43,529 nt of DNA, from contig NZ_JAMHIV010000058.1 in assembly GCF_023897065.1 (NCBI RefSeq), positions 1 through 43,529 of the forward strand. The letters are read 5' to 3'. The translations under genes were made by a program, and so were the position numbers. Under the pieces are notes generated by a model, which saw only the letters and a program-made list of their open reading frames with translations, was not told where the DNA came from and ran no database searches. The DNA comes from Crossiella sp. SN42 (GTDB lineage: Bacteria; Actinomycetota; Actinomycetes; Mycobacteriales; Pseudonocardiaceae). Each line of letters begins with the position of its first letter. Position 1 is the stretch's first letter. Shown here piece by piece: positions 40,094 through 43,529 of this stretch.

Positions 40094-40585
40094 CTACCCC
40101 GGGTTCCCCGCGCTGTCTGCCTGGTTCGCGGGAGAGGCGCTCGGCCGCAGCTCCTCGTCGGTCAGCGCCCACACCGGTGTGACCTCCGGTCCAGGACCGG
40201 CGGTGACCTGGAGCTCGCCGATCCGGTACTCGTCGCGGCTGGGCTGAACGGTGTACCCGGCCTCCCGCAGGATGGCGGTCATCGCCGCGACCATCGCCGC
40301 ACCGATCCGGTACGAGTAGCCGATCGCCGGATCGTCCAACCGGCCGCTGTTCACCGCTCGCCGGGCACAGGCGCGCAGCCGGGGGCTGACCACCCAGTCC
40401 ACGTGCACCCCGCCGATCTCGTCCCGGCCGGGGTCCACGCTGACCTCGGCGCCGGGGTACAGGTCGCCGGAGAATGTCTTCGGCACCACCGCCAGTCCGG
40501 CCGCGGCCAGCTCGTCGCGCACGCAGACGGCCAGGAACTCCCGCCGGGCCAGCTCCTCCGGCTCGGCCTTCTGGGGGAAGGTCAC
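40094..40585 (-). CDS. Conserved hypothetical protein coupled to an M20 amidohydrolase
   Basis: A 163-residue protein overlapping the upstream amidohydrolase by 4 bp. It begins with a helix (PEELARREFLAVCVRDELAAAGL), then VSVDPGRDEIGGVHVDWVVSPRLRACA and a conserved-looking GYSYRIGAAMVAAMTAILREAGYTV; the tail is disordered. No domain with a known function is recognised. Translation coupling suggests a shared process with the amidohydrolase. Confidence 0.7.
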   Translation of the reverse strand: MTFPQKAEPEELARREFLAVCVRDELAAAGLAVVPKTFSGDLYPGAEVSVDPGRDEIGGVHVDWVVSPRLRACARRAVNSGRLDDPAIGYSYRIGAAMVAAMTAILREAGYTVQPSRDEYRIGELQVTAGPGPEVTPVWALTDEELRPSASPANQADSAGNPG

Positions 40586-41802
40586 CGCAGCGCGTCCAGC
40601 GCGAACCCGGCGTACATGGCCACCCCGTGCGCCATCGCGGCCTCGTCGAAGATCACCCGGTTGGAGTGGTTCGGCGCGGCCTCGGCCACCGGCGTGCCGG
40701 GCGGGCAGGCGCCGAGGAAGGCCATCGCGCCCGGCACCTCGTTCAGCACGTAGGACCAGTCCTCCGCGCCCATCAGCGGGTCCAGCATCGGCGCGGCGTG
40801 CGCGGGGCCGAGCACCGCGGCGGCCAGGTCCACCACGCCGGGACCGACCACCTCGTCGTTGACCGTCACCCCGTAGCCGAGCACCACCTCGACCTCGGCG
40901 GTGCAGCCGTGCGCGGCGGCCACATGCTCGCAGACCCGGCGGACCTCCTCGTGCACCAGCTTGCGGGTGGGCTCCGACAGCGCCCTGATGGTGCCCTGCA
41001 GGTGCGCGACCTCGGGAATGATGTTGCTGGTGGTGCCCGCCTTGATGTGCGCCACGGTGACCACGGCCGGGTCGAACACGCTGACCTTGCGGGTGATCAT
41101 GGTCTGCAAGGCGCCGACCATGGCCGCGGCCGCCGGGATCGGGTCCAGCGCGTCGTGCGGGGCCGAGGCGTGCCCGCCGCGGCCGGTGACGGTCACGTTC
41201 AGGATGTCCGAGGAGGCCATGATCGGCCCCGGCCGGGACTGGAACATGCCGCTGTCCAGGGTCGAGGTGATGTGGATGGCCAGCGCCCGCTCCGGCCTGC
41301 TGCCGGTGACCTCCAGCAGCCCCTCGTCCAGCATGTACTTCGCCCCGTGGTGACCCTCCTCACCGGGCTGGAACATGAACACCACCTGCCCGGCCAGCTC
41401 CGCGCGGCGGGCGCTGAGCAGGCGCGCGGCCGAGGCGAGCATCGCCACGTGCGTGTCGTGGCCGCAGGCGTGCATGGTGCCGGGGGTCTCGGAGGCGAAC
41501 TCCAGGCCGGTGTCCTCGGTCAGCGGCAGCGCGTCCATGTCCGCGCGCAGCAGCACCGTCCGGCCCGGCTTGCCGCCCTCCAGCACCCCCACCACCGAGG
41601 TGGTGGACTCGCCGGTGTGCGTGCTCAGCGGCAGGTCGGCCAGCTCGGCCAGCACCGCGGCCTGGGTGCTCGGCAGGCGCAGGCCCTGCTCGGGGTGGCG
41701 GTGGATCCGGCGGCGCAGCGCGACCGTCCTCGGCTGGAGTTCGCGGGCCTGGTGCAGGACGCCGGCGAGCCGGGCGTCCGCGGGGTGCACGGGGGCGCTC
41801 AT
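40582..41802 (-). CDS. M20-family amidohydrolase/aminoacylase
   Basis: A 406-residue metallohydrolase: RRRIHRHPEQGLRL, VLLRADMDALPLTE, HACGHDTHVAML and FQPGEEGHHGAKYML carry the di-metal ligands of the M20D group (aminoacylase, hippuricase, IAA-amino-acid hydrolase). The dimerisation domain has VTGRGGHASAPHDALDPI, and NHSNRVIFDEAAMAHGVAMYAGFAL ends it. Acts on N-acyl amino acids; the exact substrate is not predictable. Confidence 0.92.
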   Translation of the reverse strand: MSAPVHPADARLAGVLHQARELQPRTVALRRRIHRHPEQGLRLPSTQAAVLAELADLPLSTHTGESTTSVVGVLEGGKPGRTVLLRADMDALPLTEDTGLEFASETPGTMHACGHDTHVAMLASAARLLSARRAELAGQVVFMFQPGEEGHHGAKYMLDEGLLEVTGSRPERALAIHITSTLDSGMFQSRPGPIMASSDILNVTVTGRGGHASAPHDALDPIPAAAAMVGALQTMITRKVSVFDPAVVTVAHIKAGTTSNIIPEVAHLQGTIRALSEPTRKLVHEEVRRVCEHVAAAHGCTAEVEVVLGYGVTVNDEVVGPGVVDLAAAVLGPAHAAPMLDPLMGAEDWSYVLNEVPGAMAFLGACPPGTPVAEAAPNHSNRVIFDEAAMAHGVAMYAGFALDALR

Positions 41803-41890
41803 GGGGACAGTGTCGCCTGTCAGCGGGACGCGCGGACACCGTCATTTGCCACGCCACGCCGCGTACGCGGGATAGTGCTTTCGGGTTAAG

Positions 41891-41906
41891 CGTTATGCGC
41901 ATAACG
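41891..41906. promoter_or_regulatory. 16-bp perfect palindrome upstream of the tadA operon
   Basis: CGTTATGCGCATAACG is perfectly palindromic and ends 8 bp before the ATG at 41915. It is well placed as an operator. The cognate regulator is unknown. Confidence 0.7.
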
Positions 41907-41914
41907 TGTGCCCC

Positions 41915-42403
41915 ATGGCGGTGCAGGAGCCGGTTATCGGCTTCGCGGTTGCGGTGGTGCGTGAGGAAGGCCGTTGGCGGTGTACGCCGATGGACAGTGC
42001 GGCGCTGGCTGACCTGGACGCGGCGATCACCGAGTTGCGCAGGATCAGGTCGACGGGTGCCGTCTTCGGCATGCTCGCCGTCGACGACGAGTTCTTCGTG
42101 CTGATCAGACCGGCGCCGACCGGAGTGGCGCTGCTGCTCTCCGACGCGGGCTCCGGACTCGACTACGACGTGGCCGCGGACGTGCTCGACCTGCTCAGGG
42201 TCGAGCCGCCGGACCCCGACGACGAGGACATCTGGCCGGCCGGCGACTTCACCATCCTCACCGACCTCGGCCTGCCCGAACCCGAGTTGCAGCTGATCGT
42301 CGACGACATCGACCTGTACCCGGACGAGCAGCTCACCATGATCGCCCAGCGCTGCGGGTTCGCCGACGAGCTGAGCAAGATCACCGAGCGGCTGCAGCAG
42401 TGA
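41915..42403 (+). CDS. tRNA adenosine deaminase-associated protein
   Basis: A 162-residue acidic protein: GFAVAVVREEGRWRCTPMDSAALADLDAAITELRRIRSTGAVFGMLAVDDEFFVLIRP and DLYPDEQLTMIAQRCGFADELSKITERL. It matches the actinobacterial family that always sits beside tadA (recalled as a TIGRFAM-style family; Rv3753c-like). Its stop overlaps the tadA GTG start. The first ATG after the palindrome is used. Its biochemical role is unknown, probably supporting TadA. Confidence 0.88.
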   Translation: MAVQEPVIGFAVAVVREEGRWRCTPMDSAALADLDAAITELRRIRSTGAVFGMLAVDDEFFVLIRPAPTGVALLLSDAGSGLDYDVAADVLDLLRVEPPDPDDEDIWPAGDFTILTDLGLPEPELQLIVDDIDLYPDEQLTMIAQRCGFADELSKITERLQQ

Positions 42404-42876
42404 CCCTGCCGCCATCGGCGGCGGACCTGGCAGCCATGCGCACCGCGCTAGAGGTCGCACGAGGTGCCCTGACCAGCGGAGACGTCCCCATCGGCGCGGT
42501 GGTGCTGGACCAGCACGGCCGGGAGCTGGCCCGCGCGCACAACGCCCGCGAAGCCAGCGCCGACCCCACCGCACACGCCGAGGTCCTCGCCCTGCGCGCC
42601 GCCGCGGCGGCCCACGGCGACGGCTGGCGCCTGGACGGCTGCACCCTGGTGGTCACCCTGGAGCCCTGCACCATGTGCGCGGGCGCGATCGTGCTGGCCA
42701 GGGTCGCCAGAGTGGTCTTCGGCGCCTGGGAACCCAAGACCGGCGCGGCAGGCTCGCTGTGGGACGTGCTGCGCGACCGCAGGCTCAACCACCGCCCCGA
42801 AGTGCGTGGTGACGTGCTCGCCGAGGAGTCCGCGGCCCTGCTCGAAAAGTTCTTCCGGGACCACCGGTACGGGTGA
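42400..42876 (+). CDS. tadA: tRNA-specific adenosine deaminase
   Basis: A 158-residue zinc deaminase starting at GTG 42400 (GTGA overlap with the preceding gene). HAE at residues 59-61 holds the zinc His and catalytic Glu, and PCTMC (89-93) the two zinc cysteines; GDVPIGAVVLD and DPTAHAEVLALR are TadA signatures. It converts A34 to inosine in tRNA-Arg(ACG), the gene for which is at 30538. C-terminal LLEKFFRDHR is the usual TadA helix. Confidence 0.95.
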   Translation: MTLPPSAADLAAMRTALEVARGALTSGDVPIGAVVLDQHGRELARAHNAREASADPTAHAEVLALRAAAAAHGDGWRLDGCTLVVTLEPCTMCAGAIVLARVARVVFGAWEPKTGAAGSLWDVLRDRRLNHRPEVRGDVLAEESAALLEKFFRDHRYG

Positions 42877-42977
42877 GGCCGCTCACATCGGCGTGACGCG
42901 AACGGAATTCGGGCACTCCGTACGAGGTGAGTGGCCCGGTGCGGGGCCGGTGCCACCACAGCGCGAAGGGAGCCGCC

Positions 42978-43184
42978 ATGAGCGTGTTCGACAAGGCCAA
43001 GGACAAGGCCGAGCAGCTGGTCGGCCAGGCCAAGGAGAAGATCGGCCAGGTCACCGGCAACGAGGAGCTGGAGGCCGCGGGCAAGCGCGACCAGCTCGCC
43101 GGCGAGGCCAAGGAGACCGCGCACGACGTCCGCGACAAGGCGGCCGACGCGGTCAAGGACATCAAGGACAAGTTCCAGAAGTAG
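42978..43184 (+). CDS. CsbD-family stress protein
   Basis: A 68-residue hydrophilic, Lys/Glu/Ala-rich helical protein (DKAKDKAEQLVGQAKEKIGQVTGNEELEAAGKRDQLAGEAKE) with the CsbD repeat. GAAGGGAG precedes the ATG. CsbD-like proteins are general stress proteins of unknown mechanism, often under an alternative sigma factor; no such promoter could be assigned here. Confidence 0.9.
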   Translation: MSVFDKAKDKAEQLVGQAKEKIGQVTGNEELEAAGKRDQLAGEAKETAHDVRDKAADAVKDIKDKFQK

Positions 43185-43247
43185 CAGCTCAGAGGCCTGC
43201 GGAACCCGATTGCGGTTTCCCCGTGGTCGTTCGGTATTGTTCTCGGC

Positions 43248-43334
43248 GGTGGCGTGTCCGAGCGGCCGAAGGAGCACGCCTCGAAAGCGTGTGAGGGTTC
43301 ACGCCCTCCGTGGGTTCAAATCCCACCGCCACCG
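43248..43334 (+). tRNA. tRNA-Ser(CGA)
   Basis: GGTGGCG (43248-43254) pairs with CGCCACC (43327-43333), discriminator G. Anticodon stem CACGC/GCGTG encloses CTCGAAA, anticodon CGA at 43282-43284. Long variable arm and GGTTCAAATCC T-loop present. Confidence 0.96.
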
Positions 43335-43340
43335 CTGGCT

Positions 43341-43382
43341 GATGGCCCCGTGCTCGCGCTTTGTGCGCTCGCCGGGGCCATC
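43341..43382 (+). terminator. Terminator after tRNA-Ser(CGA)
   Basis: GATGGCCCCG (43341-43350) pairs perfectly with CGGGGCCATC (43373-43382); a short GGTTTGT follows. Confidence 0.65.
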
Positions 43383-43393
43383 GGTTTGTCGAC

Positions 43394-43420
43394 CCGGGGG
43401 GCCGAGCCCCCCGGACCCCC
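43394..43420. repeat. REP-like GC hairpin
   Basis: CCGGGGGGC-CGA-GCCCCCCGG (43394-43414) followed by ACCCCC. Shares the GGGGGCCGAGCCCCC and CCGGACCCCC modules with 23612-23665. Confidence 0.65.
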
Positions 43421-43470
43421 ACGGTGCGTACTTGTTGCGGGACCAGCGTGGTGCGGGTTCCGCTTTCTCC

Positions 43471-43529
43471 CGGCCTCCCGGCCTCCCGGCCTCCCGGCCT
43501 CCCGGCCTCCCGGCCTCCCGGCCTCCCGG
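43471..43529. repeat. 8-bp tandem repeat CGGCCTCC, truncated by the window end
   Basis: Seven perfect copies of CGGCCTCC plus three bases reach the last base of the window. The total length is unknown. It is non-coding as far as seen. Confidence 0.95.

Noticed and set aside
41915-42876. A cytidine or guanine deaminase assignment for the 42400-42876 gene
   Set aside because: The motif set, length and the always-adjacent deaminase-associated gene fit TadA, and its substrate tRNA-Arg(ACG) is in the window.

Overview
The window is a high-GC actinobacterial chromosome segment, most likely from the Pseudonocardiales (inference). The support is a Bpa/PafE proteasome activator ending in GQYL, a WXG100 (Esx) pair, an LAxTG-type sorted surface protein, the TyrA and TadA-associated/TadA neighbourhood, and scattered serine tRNAs next to these genes as in mycobacteria. 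No species can be named from the sequence alone.

Layout. 1-13.95 kb is chromosomal: a nitroreductase-like protein with an N-terminal array of twelve 14-residue (42-bp) repeats, running off the left edge; a secreted AztD-like zinc chaperone behind a Zur-type promoter; bpa; a class-V aminotransferase homologue lacking the PLP lysine; a methyltransferase; a quinone oxidoreductase; two tandem GNAT acetyltransferases; a YpfJ-type zinc peptidase; a secreted endonuclease/phosphatase-fold protein; a divergent EamA exporter/MarR pair with three operator-like palindromes; a secreted 5'-nucleotidase; and a second MarR regulator.

14.0-23.56 kb is an integrated element of about 9.5 kb in the 3' half of a tRNA-Ser(UGA) gene, bounded by 54-bp direct repeats (attL/attR). 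It carries a tyrosine integrase, an excisionase, a DUF3987-like P-loop replication candidate, small cargo/regulatory genes, a GntR regulator, an HTH/TPR protein and a Phd/RelE-type toxin-antitoxin pair. No FtsK/TraB-type translocase or relaxase is seen, so it is either a reduced AICE or another small integrative replicon/satellite. Its long non-coding stretches are dense in palindromes, CTAG clusters, iteron-like repeats and paired arm-type sites.

23.56-43.5 kb is chromosomal again: a MarR/secreted SMP-30-like pair sharing an operator-containing promoter; a two-gene cassette resembling an uncharacterised toxin-antitoxin; a dienelactone-hydrolase-fold protein with its nucleophile lost; an esxB/esxA-like pair; a striking 160-bp nested inverted repeat; acetoacetyl-CoA synthetase; tRNA-Ser(GCU) and tRNA-Arg(ACG); a cold-shock protein; a Cys-Gln thioester surface protein; a BNR-type secreted protein; a thiolase; an FN3-containing membrane-anchored protein; a methyltransferase with an inserted beta-sandwich, coupled to prephenate dehydrogenase; an M20 amidohydrolase; the tRNA-adenosine-deaminase pair; a CsbD-like protein; tRNA-Ser(CGA); and an 8-bp tandem repeat running off the right edge.

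The points that most deserve follow-up are the 42-bp repeat array (conserved at the DNA level around GACCGGTC, spaced about four helical turns), the 160-bp inverted repeat, the architecture of the integrated element, the candidate toxin-antitoxin cassette and the two apparent pseudoenzymes.
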